From the NCBI RefSeq assembly GCF_023073915.1, contig NZ_JADPKK010000022.1, positions 372,001 to 436,000 on the forward strand: a stretch of DNA of 64,000 bases, in the 5' to 3' direction. This DNA is from Bradyrhizobium sp. 149 (GTDB lineage Bacteria; Pseudomonadota; Alphaproteobacteria; Rhizobiales; Xanthobacteraceae). Each line of letters starts with the position of its first letter. Position 1 is the stretch's first letter. Under the pieces are notes generated by a model. It was not told the DNA's origin, made no database searches, and was given only the letters and a program-made list of their open reading frames with translations. Positions 40,489 through 49,240 of the stretch are shown one piece after another. The position numbers and the translations under genes are program-made.

Positions 40489-42588
40489 ATGGTCCAGGCA
40501 ATCGTCTTTCTGCCTCTGCTGGGCGCCATTCTGGCCGGGCTGATCGCGCTGTTCGGCGCGCATGCCCGCAACCCCTCGGGCGACACGGTCGAGCATCACG
40601 ATGATCACGGTCACGGCGCGCACGCCCATGCGTCCGATACGATCAACGAGGATGCGTCGGTCATTCACGAGACCCATCACGAGCCGGGCGACGGGCACGA
40701 CGACCACCACGTCTCCGAGCCGCCCGCGGCGGGCTCGCGCGGCGCCGAGCTGATCACCACGGCGTTCCTGTTCGTATCGGCGGCGCTGTCCTGGATGACG
40801 CTGGTCGACGTCGGCTTCATGCACCACGACATGCGGATTCCGCTGTTTCCGTGGATCCTCTCCGGCGACCTCCAGGTCTACTGGACGCTGCGGGTCGACA
40901 CGCTCACCGCCGTGATGCTGGTGGTGGTGACGACCGTGTCCTCGCTCGTGCACCTCTATTCCATCGGCTACATGGACGAGGACCCGAACCGGCCGCGCTT
41001 CTTCGGCTATCTCTCGCTGTTCACCTTCGCCATGCTGATGCTGGTGACGGCCGACAACCTCGTGCAGCTGTTCTTCGGCTGGGAAGGCGTGGGTCTGGCG
41101 AGCTATCTGCTGATCGGCTTCTGGTACCAGAAGCCGTCGGCGAACGCCGCCGCCATCAAGGCCTTCGTGGTCAACCGCGTCGGCGATTTCGGCTTCGCGC
41201 TCGGCATCTTCGCGATCTTCATGCTGGCCGGCTCGACCGATTTCGAGACGATCTTCCACGCCGCGCCCGGCCTCACTGGCAAGACCATCGACTTCCTCGG
41301 CTGGCACGCCGATGCGCTGACCCTGACCTGCCTGCTGCTGTTCATGGGCGCGATGGGCAAGTCGGCACAGTTCCTGCTGCACACCTGGTTGCCGGACGCG
41401 ATGGAAGGCCCGACGCCGGTGTCGGCGCTGATCCACGCCGCGACCATGGTCACCGCCGGCGTCTTCATGGTGGCGCGGCTGTCGCCGCTGTTCGAGCTCG
41501 CGCCGAACGCGCAGGCCGTCGTGATGTTCTTCGGCGCCACCACGGCGTTCTTCGCGGCGACCGTCGGCCTCGTTCAGAACGACATCAAACGCATCGTCGC
41601 CTACTCGACCTGTTCGCAGCTCGGCTACATGTTTGTGGCGATGGGAGCAGGGGCCTATTCGGTCGGCATGTTCCATCTGTTCACCCACGCCTTCTTCAAG
41701 GCGCTGTTGTTCCTGGGCTCCGGCTCGGTGATCTACGCGATGCACCACGAGCAGGACATCCGCAACATGGGCGGCCTCTGGCGCAAGATCCCCTACACCT
41801 ACGCGGTGATGGTGGTCGGCACGCTCGCGCTCACCGGCTTCCCGCTCACCGCCGGTTACTTCTCCAAGGACGCCATCATCGAGTCCGCCTACGCCTCGCA
41901 CAATCCGTTCGCGATGTACGGCTTCCTGATGACGGTGGTCGCCGCCGGCCTGACCTCGTTCTACTCCTGGCGCCTGATCTTCAAGACCTTCCACGGCGAG
42001 CCGCATGACGATCATCACTACGAGGCCGCGCATGAAGCTCCGATCTGGATGCTGATCCCGATCGGCGTGCTCGCGGTCGGCTCCATCCTCGCCGGCTTCC
42101 CGTTCAAGGAGCTGTTCGCCGGTCACGGCATCGAGGAGTTCTTCCGCGAGTCCGTGAAGATGAACCCGCACATCATCGAGGAGATGCACCACATTCCCGA
42201 GACCATCGCCTTCCTGCCGACGGTGATGATGGTGTTGGGCTTCCTGGTGTCCTACCTGTTCTACATCCGCCGGCCCTATCTGCCGGTCGAGCTCGCGAAC
42301 ACGCAGCCAATGCTGTACAAGTTCCTGCTCAACAAATGGTACTTCGACGAGCTCTACGACATCATCTTCGTCCGTCCGGCTAAGTGGATCGGCTATCAGC
42401 TCTGGAAGAAAGGCGACGGCTTCATCATCGACGGCCTCGGCCCCGACGGCATCTCGGCCCGCGTGCTGGATGTCACCCGCAACGTCGTGAAGATCCAGAC
42501 CGGCTATCTCTACCACTACGCGTTCGCGATGCTGATCGGTGCCGCCGGCCTGATCACCTGGTTCATGTTCGGCTTTGGAGGCCAGTAA
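40489..42588 (+). CDS. nuoL: NADH-quinone oxidoreductase subunit L
   Basis: A 699-residue antiporter-like proton-pumping subunit at the far end of the membrane arm. The core motif includes FFGWEGVGLASYLLIGFWY and MGAMGKSAQFLLHTWLPDAM, with the key Glu and Lys residues. The lateral helix is C-terminal. It is longer than E. coli NuoL (613), partly because of a His/Asp/Glu-rich insertion of about 55 residues between helices 1 and 2 (about residues 25-82, thirteen His). Confidence 0.96.
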   Translation: MVQAIVFLPLLGAILAGLIALFGAHARNPSGDTVEHHDDHGHGAHAHASDTINEDASVIHETHHEPGDGHDDHHVSEPPAAGSRGAELITTAFLFVSAALSWMTLVDVGFMHHDMRIPLFPWILSGDLQVYWTLRVDTLTAVMLVVVTTVSSLVHLYSIGYMDEDPNRPRFFGYLSLFTFAMLMLVTADNLVQLFFGWEGVGLASYLLIGFWYQKPSANAAAIKAFVVNRVGDFGFALGIFAIFMLAGSTDFETIFHAAPGLTGKTIDFLGWHADALTLTCLLLFMGAMGKSAQFLLHTWLPDAMEGPTPVSALIHAATMVTAGVFMVARLSPLFELAPNAQAVVMFFGATTAFFAATVGLVQNDIKRIVAYSTCSQLGYMFVAMGAGAYSVGMFHLFTHAFFKALLFLGSGSVIYAMHHEQDIRNMGGLWRKIPYTYAVMVVGTLALTGFPLTAGYFSKDAIIESAYASHNPFAMYGFLMTVVAAGLTSFYSWRLIFKTFHGEPHDDHHYEAAHEAPIWMLIPIGVLAVGSILAGFPFKELFAGHGIEEFFRESVKMNPHIIEEMHHIPETIAFLPTVMMVLGFLVSYLFYIRRPYLPVELANTQPMLYKFLLNKWYFDELYDIIFVRPAKWIGYQLWKKGDGFIIDGLGPDGISARVLDVTRNVVKIQTGYLYHYAFAMLIGAAGLITWFMFGFGGQ

Positions 42589-44097
42589 ATGACGACCTGG
42601 CCAATTCTATCCGTCACGACGTTCCTGCCGCTGGTCGGCGCGCTGATCGTCTATCTCAGCCGCGGCGATGACGAGGCGGCCCGGCGCAACTCGCGCTGGA
42701 TCGCGCTGTGGACCACGCTGATCACCTTCGCGGTGTCGGTGATCCTGGTCATGCGGTTCGATCCATCCAACGGCGACTTCCAATTCGTCGAGAAGGCGAA
42801 CTGGCTCGCCACCGGCATCACCTACCACATGGGCGTGGACGGCATTTCGCTGCCGCTGGTGATCCTGACCACCGCCATCATGCCGTTCTGCATCATTGCG
42901 AGCTGGAAGGCGATCACCAACCGCGTCCGCGAATACATGATGGCGTTCCTGATCCTGGAAACGCTGATGATCGGCACCTTCTCGGCGCTCGATCTCGTGC
43001 TGTTCTATCTGTTCTTCGAGGGCGGCCTGATCCCGATGTTCCTGATCATCGGCGTCTGGGGCGGGCCGCGCCGGGTCTACGCGTCCTTCAAGTTCTTCCT
43101 CTACACGCTACTCGGCTCAGTCCTGATGCTGCTCGCCATCATGGCGCTGTACTGGAACGGCGGCACCACGGACATACCGACCCTGATGCACACCGCGGTG
43201 CCGCGCTCGTTGCAGACCTGGGCCTGGCTTGCCTTCTTCGCCTCGTTCGCGGTGAAGATGCCGATGTGGCCGGTGCACACCTGGCTCCCCGACGCGCACG
43301 TCGAGGCGCCGACGGCGGGCTCCGTGGTGCTTGCCGCGATCCTGCTGAAGATGGGCGGCTACGGCTTCCTGCGCTTCTCGCTGCCGATGTTTCCGCTGGC
43401 GTCGCACGACTTCGCGCCGCTGGTCTTCACGCTCTCGGCCATCGCGATCATCTACACCTCGCTTGTGGCCCTGATGCAGGAGGACATGAAGAAGCTGATT
43501 GCGTACTCCTCTGTGGCGCATATGGGCTTCGTCACCATGGGCATCTTTGCCGGCACCATGCAAGGCGTCGCCGGCGGCGTGTTCCAGATGATCTCGCACG
43601 GCATCGTCTCCGGCGCGCTGTTCCTCTGCGTCGGCATCGTCTACGACCGCATGCACACCCGCGAGATCGCGGCCTATGGTGGCCTCGTCAACCGGATGCC
43701 GCTCTACGCGCTGACCTTCATGGTCTTCACCATGGCCAATGTCGGTCTGCCCGGCACCTCCGGCTTCGTCGGCGAGTTCATGACGCTGCTCGGCACCTTT
43801 AAGGTCTCGATTCCGACCGCGTTCTTTGCCACTTTCGGCGTGATCCTGTCGGCCTGCTATGCGCTGTGGCTCTACCGCAAGGTCGTGTTCGGGGCGCTGG
43901 TCAAGCCGTCGCTGGCGAGCATGAAGGATCTCACCTTCCGGGAATGCCTGATGCTGTTCCCGCTGATCGCGCTGACGCTCCTGTTCGGCATCTATCCGAA
44001 GCCGGTGCTCGACATGTCGGCGGCTTCGGTCCAGCAACTCGTCAACAATTACAACACCGCTGTGACGGCCGTGAAGGCCGCCGCACTGCTCCAGTGA
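42589..44097 (+). CDS. nuoM: NADH-quinone oxidoreductase subunit M
   Basis: A 502-residue antiporter-like subunit. Core motifs: LFYLFFEGGLIPMFLIIGVW and AFFASFAVKMPMWPVHTWLP, then AYSSVAHMGFVTMGIF, with the conserved Glu and Lys of the proton path. Starts directly after the nuoL stop. Confidence 0.97.
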   Translation: MTTWPILSVTTFLPLVGALIVYLSRGDDEAARRNSRWIALWTTLITFAVSVILVMRFDPSNGDFQFVEKANWLATGITYHMGVDGISLPLVILTTAIMPFCIIASWKAITNRVREYMMAFLILETLMIGTFSALDLVLFYLFFEGGLIPMFLIIGVWGGPRRVYASFKFFLYTLLGSVLMLLAIMALYWNGGTTDIPTLMHTAVPRSLQTWAWLAFFASFAVKMPMWPVHTWLPDAHVEAPTAGSVVLAAILLKMGGYGFLRFSLPMFPLASHDFAPLVFTLSAIAIIYTSLVALMQEDMKKLIAYSSVAHMGFVTMGIFAGTMQGVAGGVFQMISHGIVSGALFLCVGIVYDRMHTREIAAYGGLVNRMPLYALTFMVFTMANVGLPGTSGFVGEFMTLLGTFKVSIPTAFFATFGVILSACYALWLYRKVVFGALVKPSLASMKDLTFRECLMLFPLIALTLLFGIYPKPVLDMSAASVQQLVNNYNTAVTAVKAAALLQ

Positions 44098-44119
44098 GCG
44101 GGCAGGTCAGGATATCGCC

Positions 44120-45556
44120 ATGAGCTTTGAGACTGCAGGTTATCAACTGGCGCCGGTGCTGCCCGAACTCGTGCTCGCGATCGGCGCCATGGCGCTGCTG
44201 ATGCTCGGTGCCTATCGCGGGCAGGAGACCACCAAGACGGTCACGACGCTCGCGGTGCTGCTCCTGATCGTGGTCGGCGTGCTCGAATACATGCTGCCCG
44301 CGGGCAAGCACGTGACCTTCGGCGGCAGCTTCATCGTCGATGATTTTGCCCGCTTCATGAAGATCCTGGCCCTGATCGGCTCCGCGGTGACGCTGGTGCT
44401 GTCAACCGAGTTCCTGTCGGATCCGTCGCGCCGCATCTTCGAATACGCGATCCTGGTGCTGCTCTCGACGCTCGGCATGATGGTGCTGATCTCGGCCGGC
44501 GATCTGATCTCGCTCTATCTCGGCCTCGAATTGATGTCGCTGGCGCTCTACGTCGTGGCAGCCTCGAACCGCGACAACGCCAAGTCGACCGAAGCCGGGC
44601 TGAAGTACTTCGTGCTGGGCGCGCTGTCCTCGGGCATGCTGCTCTACGGCTCCTCGCTGATCTACGGCTTCACCGGCACGGTCAGCTTCACCGGCATCGC
44701 GGCGGCCGCGACGATCTCGAATGTCGGCCTGGTGTTCGGGCTGGTGTTCCTGCTCGCCGGCCTCTGCTTCAAGGTCTCGGCCGTGCCGTTCCACATGTGG
44801 ACGCCTGACGTCTACGAGGGCGCGCCGACGCCGGTCACCGCCTTCTTCGCCTCGGCGCCGAAAGTGGCTGCGCTCGCGGTCTTTACCCGCGTCACGCTCA
44901 CCGCATTCCCGGGGATCGTCTCGCAGTGGCAGCAGATCCTGGTGTTCGTGGCGATCGCCTCGATGGCGCTGGGTTCGTTCGCCGCGATCGGCCAGAGCAA
45001 CATCAAGCGCCTGATGGCCTATTCCTCGATCGGCCACATGGGCTTTGCCCTGGTCGGTCTCGCCGCAGGCACGGTCGAAGGCGCGCAGGGCGTGCTGATG
45101 TACATCGTGATCTATGTCGCGATGACGCTCGGCTCATTCGCGGTCATCCTGGCGATGAAGCGCAACGGCCAGCCGGTCGAGCAGATCAGCGATTTCGCCG
45201 GTCTGTCGCGGACCAATCCGCTGCTCGCCTTCACGTTCGCGATGCTGCTGTTCTCGCTCGCAGGCATCCCGCCGCTCGCCGGCTTCTTCGCCAAATGGTA
45301 CGTCTTCGTCGCCGCCATCAAGGCGAATTTGTTCACGCTCGCCGTGGTCGGCGTGCTCTCCAGCGTGGTGGGCGCCTACTACTATCTCACCATCGTCAAG
45401 ACGATGTATTTCGACGAACCGGCCGGGCAGGTCGATCCGGTGCGCGTCGAAATCAAGACGGTGCTGGCGGTTGCCGGCCTGTTCAACATCCTGTTCGCCC
45501 TGTTCGCAGGCCCGGTGGTGAGCGTCGCCTCCGCCGCCGCCAAGTCGCTGTTCTAG
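44120..45556 (+). CDS. nuoN: NADH-quinone oxidoreductase subunit N
   Basis: A 478-residue antiporter-like subunit closing the nuo set. Core motifs: LISLYLGLELMSLALYVVAA, CFKVSAVPFHMWTPDVYEGA and MAYSSIGHMGFALVGLAAG. Ends one base before birA, so the operon continues beyond complex I. Confidence 0.97.
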   Translation: MSFETAGYQLAPVLPELVLAIGAMALLMLGAYRGQETTKTVTTLAVLLLIVVGVLEYMLPAGKHVTFGGSFIVDDFARFMKILALIGSAVTLVLSTEFLSDPSRRIFEYAILVLLSTLGMMVLISAGDLISLYLGLELMSLALYVVAASNRDNAKSTEAGLKYFVLGALSSGMLLYGSSLIYGFTGTVSFTGIAAAATISNVGLVFGLVFLLAGLCFKVSAVPFHMWTPDVYEGAPTPVTAFFASAPKVAALAVFTRVTLTAFPGIVSQWQQILVFVAIASMALGSFAAIGQSNIKRLMAYSSIGHMGFALVGLAAGTVEGAQGVLMYIVIYVAMTLGSFAVILAMKRNGQPVEQISDFAGLSRTNPLLAFTFAMLLFSLAGIPPLAGFFAKWYVFVAAIKANLFTLAVVGVLSSVVGAYYYLTIVKTMYFDEPAGQVDPVRVEIKTVLAVAGLFNILFALFAGPVVSVASAAAKSLF

Positions 45557-45557
45557 G

Positions 45558-46364
45558 ATGGCATTCGCGCTCGGTCCTCGTGCGGCGTCGGCGGGCTACA
45601 AGCTCGCAGCTTTCGACCGGACCGGCTCGACCAATACCGAAGCGATCGAGCACGCGCGGCGCGGCGACCGTGGTCCGATGTGGTTCGTGACGTCGGAGCA
45701 GACCGCCGGCCGTGGCCGCCGCCAGCGCGCCTGGATCGCACCAAAGGGTAACCTCGCCGCCAGCGTCCTCGAAGTCCTGGACATCGCCCCTTCCGTCGCC
45801 GCGACGATCGGCTTTGCGGCCGGGCTGGCCGAGGAGGCCGCCCTGGAGAAGGTCAGCCTGGAGGCTGCACTGCGGCTCGGCGAGGGCCGTCCCCGCTACG
45901 CCCTGAAATGGCCGAACGACGTGCTGGCCGGCGGCAAGAAGCTGGTCGGTATCGGCCTGGAGGCCGAAGCCATCGGCGAACGCCTTGCCATCGTCGTCGG
46001 CATCGGCACCAACGTCGTCGCGGCGCCCGAGGGCACGCCGACGCCTGCGGTGTCGCTCGCCGCGCTCGGCGTCCAGATCAGTGCGGAGGAGCTGTTCTCG
46101 GCCCTCTCTGATGCCTGGGTGGAATTCCGCGGCATCTGGGACAATGGCCGCGGCTTTGCCGAGATCCGCAAGCTGTGGCTGGAGCGCGCCGCCGGCCTCG
46201 GCGAGCGGGTCGCGATCCACACGGGAGTGATGATGCTGGAAGGCATTTTTGACACGATCGACGACACCGGCTGCCTGATCGTCCGCACCGCGGAGGGCCG
46301 GCGCGTGCCGGTGGCCGCGGGCGAGGTGTTCTTCGGCGCGGCGGCCTCGGTGGGAGCTGCGTGA
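45558..46364 (+). CDS. birA: Biotin--[acetyl-CoA carboxylase] ligase
   Basis: A 268-residue enzyme that activates biotin with ATP and attaches it to the carboxylase carrier protein. Biotin/ATP-loop motif: TAGRGRRQRAW (about 53-63). Active-site strands: ALKWPNDVLAGGKKLVGIG and VVGIGTNVV. The N-terminal helix-turn-helix of E. coli BirA is absent, so this is the catalytic-only class and probably not a repressor. It starts one base after nuoN, and its stop overlaps the RNase J start (TGATG). The position after nuoN is common in alphaproteobacteria. Confidence 0.92.
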   Translation: MAFALGPRAASAGYKLAAFDRTGSTNTEAIEHARRGDRGPMWFVTSEQTAGRGRRQRAWIAPKGNLAASVLEVLDIAPSVAATIGFAAGLAEEAALEKVSLEAALRLGEGRPRYALKWPNDVLAGGKKLVGIGLEAEAIGERLAIVVGIGTNVVAAPEGTPTPAVSLAALGVQISAEELFSALSDAWVEFRGIWDNGRGFAEIRKLWLERAAGLGERVAIHTGVMMLEGIFDTIDDTGCLIVRTAEGRRVPVAAGEVFFGAAASVGAA

Positions 46365-48034
46365 TGGCGAAGCCTGAAGAACTGGTATTTGCACCGCTCG
46401 GCGGGGTCGGCGAGATCGGCATGAATTTGTCGATCTACGGCCTCGGCAACCGCCAGCAGCGCGCCTGGCTGGCGATCGATCTCGGCGTCTCCTTCGGCGA
46501 CGAGGAGCATCTGCCGGGGATCGACCTGATCATGCCCGACATCAGCTTCCTGGAGAAGGAACGCAAGAACCTGATGGGTCTGGTGCTGACTCACGCCCAT
46601 GAGGACCATTTCGGCGCCATCATCGACCTGTGGCCGAAACTGAAATGCCCGATCTACGCGACCCAGTTCAGCGCCGCGCTGTTCGAGGCCAAATGCGCCG
46701 CCGAGCGCAATGCGCCCAAGATCCCGGTGACGGTGGTGCCGTCAGGCGGGCGCGTCGATATCGGCCCGTTCAACGTCGAGTTCATCCCGGTCGCCCATTC
46801 GATTCCGGAGTCGCATGCGCTAGCGATTCACACCGAAGTCGGCACGGTGCTGCACACCGGCGACTGGAAGATCGATCCGACCCCGATCATCGGCCGTCCG
46901 ACTGACGAAAAGCGGCTGCGGGAGCTCGGCGACCAGGGCCTGCTCGCCTTGATCGGCGATTCCACCAATGCCGTGCGCGACGGCCGCTCACCCTCGGAAG
47001 CCGAGGTTGCCAGATCCATTACCGAGCTCGTCAAGGCCGCCAAGGGCCGCGTCGCGGTCACGACCTTTGCCTCCAACGTCGCGCGCCTCAAGGCCGTCGC
47101 CATCGCCGCCAAGGCCGCCGACCGTGAGGTCGTCGTGGTCGGCCGCGCCATGGAGCGCGTGGTGCAGGTTGCGCGCGAGACCGGCTATCTCGACGGCGTC
47201 CAGAATTTCCGCTCGCCTGACGTCTACGGTCATCTGCCGCAGGACAAGGTGCTGGCGCTCTGCACCGGCAGCCAAGGCGAGCCGCGTGCCGCGCTGGCGC
47301 GCATCGCCAATGACGACCATCCCGAGATCACGCTCAACCGCGGCGACAGCGTGATTTTCTCCTCGCGCACCATTCCCGGCAACGAAAAGGCGGTGGGCGC
47401 CATCATCAATGGCCTGGTTTTGCAGGGTGTGGAGGTCATCACCGACCGCGACCAGCTGGTCCATGTCTCCGGCCATCCCCGCCGCGACGAATTGCGCGAC
47501 ATGATCGCCTGGACCCGGCCGCAGCTCCTGATCCCCGTCCACGGCGAGGCCCTGCACCTGAACGAGCACGCCAAGCTCGCGCGTGCCGCCGGCGTGCCGC
47601 GCGTGCTGGTCTGCCGCAACGGCGACCTGGTCAAGCTCGGTCCTGGCGATCCCGGCATCATTGGGCAAGTGCCTGCGGGCCGTCTCTACAAGGACGGCAC
47701 GATTCTGGAGGACTCCAAGTCCCGCGCGGTGATCGAGCGGCGCCGCCTGGCCTTCTCCGGCTGCGCCTTCGTCGCCATCGCCATGACGCAGCAGGGCGAG
47801 CTCGTCGACGATCCCGAGGTCGATCTGATCGGCATCCCCGAGAAGAACAAAGCGGGCGAGCCCTTCGACGACATCGTCTTCGACGCCGTGGTCTCCACCA
47901 TCGAAGGCCTGCCCAAGGCGCGCCGCCGCGACGCGGATGCGCTGGCGGAGTCGGTGCGACGCGCTGTCCGCGCCGTGATCAACGAACATTGGGGCAAAAA
48001 GCCCCCCTGTCTGGTACATGTGCTGACAGTGTAA
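46364..48034 (+). CDS. rnj: Ribonuclease J
   Basis: A 556-residue metallo-beta-lactamase/beta-CASP nuclease with endo- and 5'-exonuclease activity on RNA. The zinc motif LTHAHEDHFGAI is at about 75-86, followed by HTGDWKIDP, GDSTNA, and the beta-CASP SGHPRRDEL and PVHGEALHL histidines. The C-terminal domain completes the dimer. Normal length. ATG 46364 overlaps the birA stop; a GTG three bases earlier is possible. Confidence 0.94.
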   Translation: MAKPEELVFAPLGGVGEIGMNLSIYGLGNRQQRAWLAIDLGVSFGDEEHLPGIDLIMPDISFLEKERKNLMGLVLTHAHEDHFGAIIDLWPKLKCPIYATQFSAALFEAKCAAERNAPKIPVTVVPSGGRVDIGPFNVEFIPVAHSIPESHALAIHTEVGTVLHTGDWKIDPTPIIGRPTDEKRLRELGDQGLLALIGDSTNAVRDGRSPSEAEVARSITELVKAAKGRVAVTTFASNVARLKAVAIAAKAADREVVVVGRAMERVVQVARETGYLDGVQNFRSPDVYGHLPQDKVLALCTGSQGEPRAALARIANDDHPEITLNRGDSVIFSSRTIPGNEKAVGAIINGLVLQGVEVITDRDQLVHVSGHPRRDELRDMIAWTRPQLLIPVHGEALHLNEHAKLARAAGVPRVLVCRNGDLVKLGPGDPGIIGQVPAGRLYKDGTILEDSKSRAVIERRRLAFSGCAFVAIAMTQQGELVDDPEVDLIGIPEKNKAGEPFDDIVFDAVVSTIEGLPKARRRDADALAESVRRAVRAVINEHWGKKPPCLVHVLTV

Positions 48035-48046
48035 CGGGAGAGAAAC

Positions 48047-48451
48047 ATGCTGGGCCGGCTCAACCATGTCGCGATCGCGACCAAGGACGCCGTCAAGGCT
48101 GCCAAAATCTATGGGGCCGCATTCGGGGCCCAGATATCGGAGGCGGTCGCGCTGCCCGAGCATGGCGTCACCACCGTGTTCGCAACGCTGCCCAACACCA
48201 AGATCGAGTTCATCGAGCCGCTCGGCGAGGCCTCGCCGATCGCAAAGTTCCTCGACCGCAACGCCGACGGCGGCATCCACCATGTCTGCTACGAGGTGGT
48301 GGACATCATCGCCTCGCGCGACACGCTGGTGAAGGAGGGCGCACGGGTGCTCGGCGACGGCGTGCCGAAGATCGGCGCCCACGGCAAGCCGGTGCTGTTC
48401 CTGCACCCGAAGGATTTTTCCGGCGCGCTGGTCGAAATCGAGCAGGCGTAA
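48047..48451 (+). CDS. mce: Methylmalonyl-CoA epimerase
   Basis: A 134-residue vicinal-oxygen-chelate enzyme that interconverts (R)- and (S)-methylmalonyl-CoA in propionyl-CoA use. Two beta-alpha-beta-beta-beta repeats; metal ligands are probably His7 (LNHVAIAT), Gln/Glu of IEFIEPLG, His of GGIHHVCYEV and Glu of GALVEIEQA. Starts 12 bases after rnj with GGAGAG before the ATG. Part of the nuo-birA-rnj-mce string. Confidence 0.9.
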   Translation: MLGRLNHVAIATKDAVKAAKIYGAAFGAQISEAVALPEHGVTTVFATLPNTKIEFIEPLGEASPIAKFLDRNADGGIHHVCYEVVDIIASRDTLVKEGARVLGDGVPKIGAHGKPVLFLHPKDFSGALVEIEQA

Positions 48452-48461
48452 GGCCGAAGCC

Positions 48462-48737
48462 ATGGCCATCCAGCTCTCGACCGCGCTCGCGATCTACTTC
48501 GTCATCTGGTGGGTCGCGCTGTTTCTGACGCTGCCGTTCGGCGTGCGTAGCCAGCATGAGGACGGCGTGGGAGCACCGGGGACCGATCCCGGCGCGCCGA
48601 TCCTGACCGGCATGCGAGGCAAGCTGATCTGGACCACGATCATCTCGGCGGTGATCTACGGGATCGGCATCGCGGCCTATCATGCCGGCTATCTCTCGAT
48701 CGAACGCCTGTCGAGATTGATGGGAATGCCGTTTTAG
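48462..48737 (+). CDS. DUF1467-family membrane protein
   Basis: A 91-residue protein with two transmembrane helices (ALAIYFVIWWVALFLTLPFG and IWTTIISAVIYGIGIAAYHA). The motif PFGVRSQHEDG after helix 1 is the mark of this alphaproteobacterial family of unknown function. It starts 10 bases after mce. In many relatives the next gene is proS; here the string ends. Confidence 0.85.
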   Translation: MAIQLSTALAIYFVIWWVALFLTLPFGVRSQHEDGVGAPGTDPGAPILTGMRGKLIWTTIISAVIYGIGIAAYHAGYLSIERLSRLMGMPF

Positions 48738-48774
48738 ACGTTTTTTTTGCCGACAACATTGTTTGGGGGGACGA

Positions 48775-49122
48775 ATGACTTTTCAGAGGATCGTCATCGC
48801 GCTGCTGGTGCTGATCGTCGCCGGCCTCGGTGCGATCGGCTATTTCGAGTGGCGCATGGCGGTGCAGGTGCGCACCCTCAAGGCGTTCGTCGAGGGCTAC
48901 GTCTTCAACGAGGCCGTGATGGCCTGCGAGCAGGCCACGAGCTCGACGCCGTTCAAATGGAACGGCGGCAAGAGCACCTCCGTGATCGGGCTGAACTCGG
49001 TTAAAACAGACAAATACACCGTCAGCGCCAGCTACACGCTGGTGGCGGACAGCATCTATTGTGATTACGATCCGATCAAAAGAAAGGCCGAGATCGGCTC
49101 GAGCTTCCTGGAGCGGGAGTAA
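48775..49122 (+). CDS. Small exported or membrane-anchored hypothetical protein
   Basis: 115 residues from ATG 48775, with GGGGGG just upstream. The N-terminal anchor IVIALLVLIVAGLGAIGYFE (about 5-24) is followed by an about 90-residue periplasmic part with two cysteines (VMACEQ, IYCDYD) that could form a disulfide. No family recognised. It is preceded by a T-run (48740-48747) and followed by repeat family B. Confidence 0.6.
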   Translation: MTFQRIVIALLVLIVAGLGAIGYFEWRMAVQVRTLKAFVEGYVFNEAVMACEQATSSTPFKWNGGKSTSVIGLNSVKTDKYTVSASYTLVADSIYCDYDPIKRKAEIGSSFLERE

Positions 49123-49141
49123 CGATCCGGCCATGCCAAGA

Positions 49142-49186
49142 GCATGATCCGGAAAAGTGTGAAGCGGTTTTCCGAGAAGATCATGC
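49142..49186. repeat. Palindromic repeat family B, copy 2
   Basis: GCATGATCCGGAAAA (49142-49156) against GGTTTTCCGAGAAGATCATGC (49166-49186); near-complementary arms shared with 40427-40473. Confidence 0.88.
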
Positions 49187-49201
49187 TCAAATAGAAAAAC
49201 T

Positions 49202-49224
49202 AAAGCGCGATTTCATCGCGCTTT
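49202..49224. terminator. Hairpin before mtnK
   Basis: Perfect 9-bp stem AAAGCGCGA (49202-49210) / TCGCGCTTT (49216-49224) with a 5-base loop, 15 bases after repeat B. It could terminate the upstream small gene or be an extension of the repeat element. It ends 16 bases before the mtnK start. Confidence 0.5.
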
Positions 49225-49240
49225 GGGGGATGGGATCGTC

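Noticed and set aside
40420..42516. Long antisense frame over nuoL, very His/Glu/Arg rich
   Set aside because: Mirror of the nuoL coding sequence; no start signals or protein-like hydrophobic pattern.
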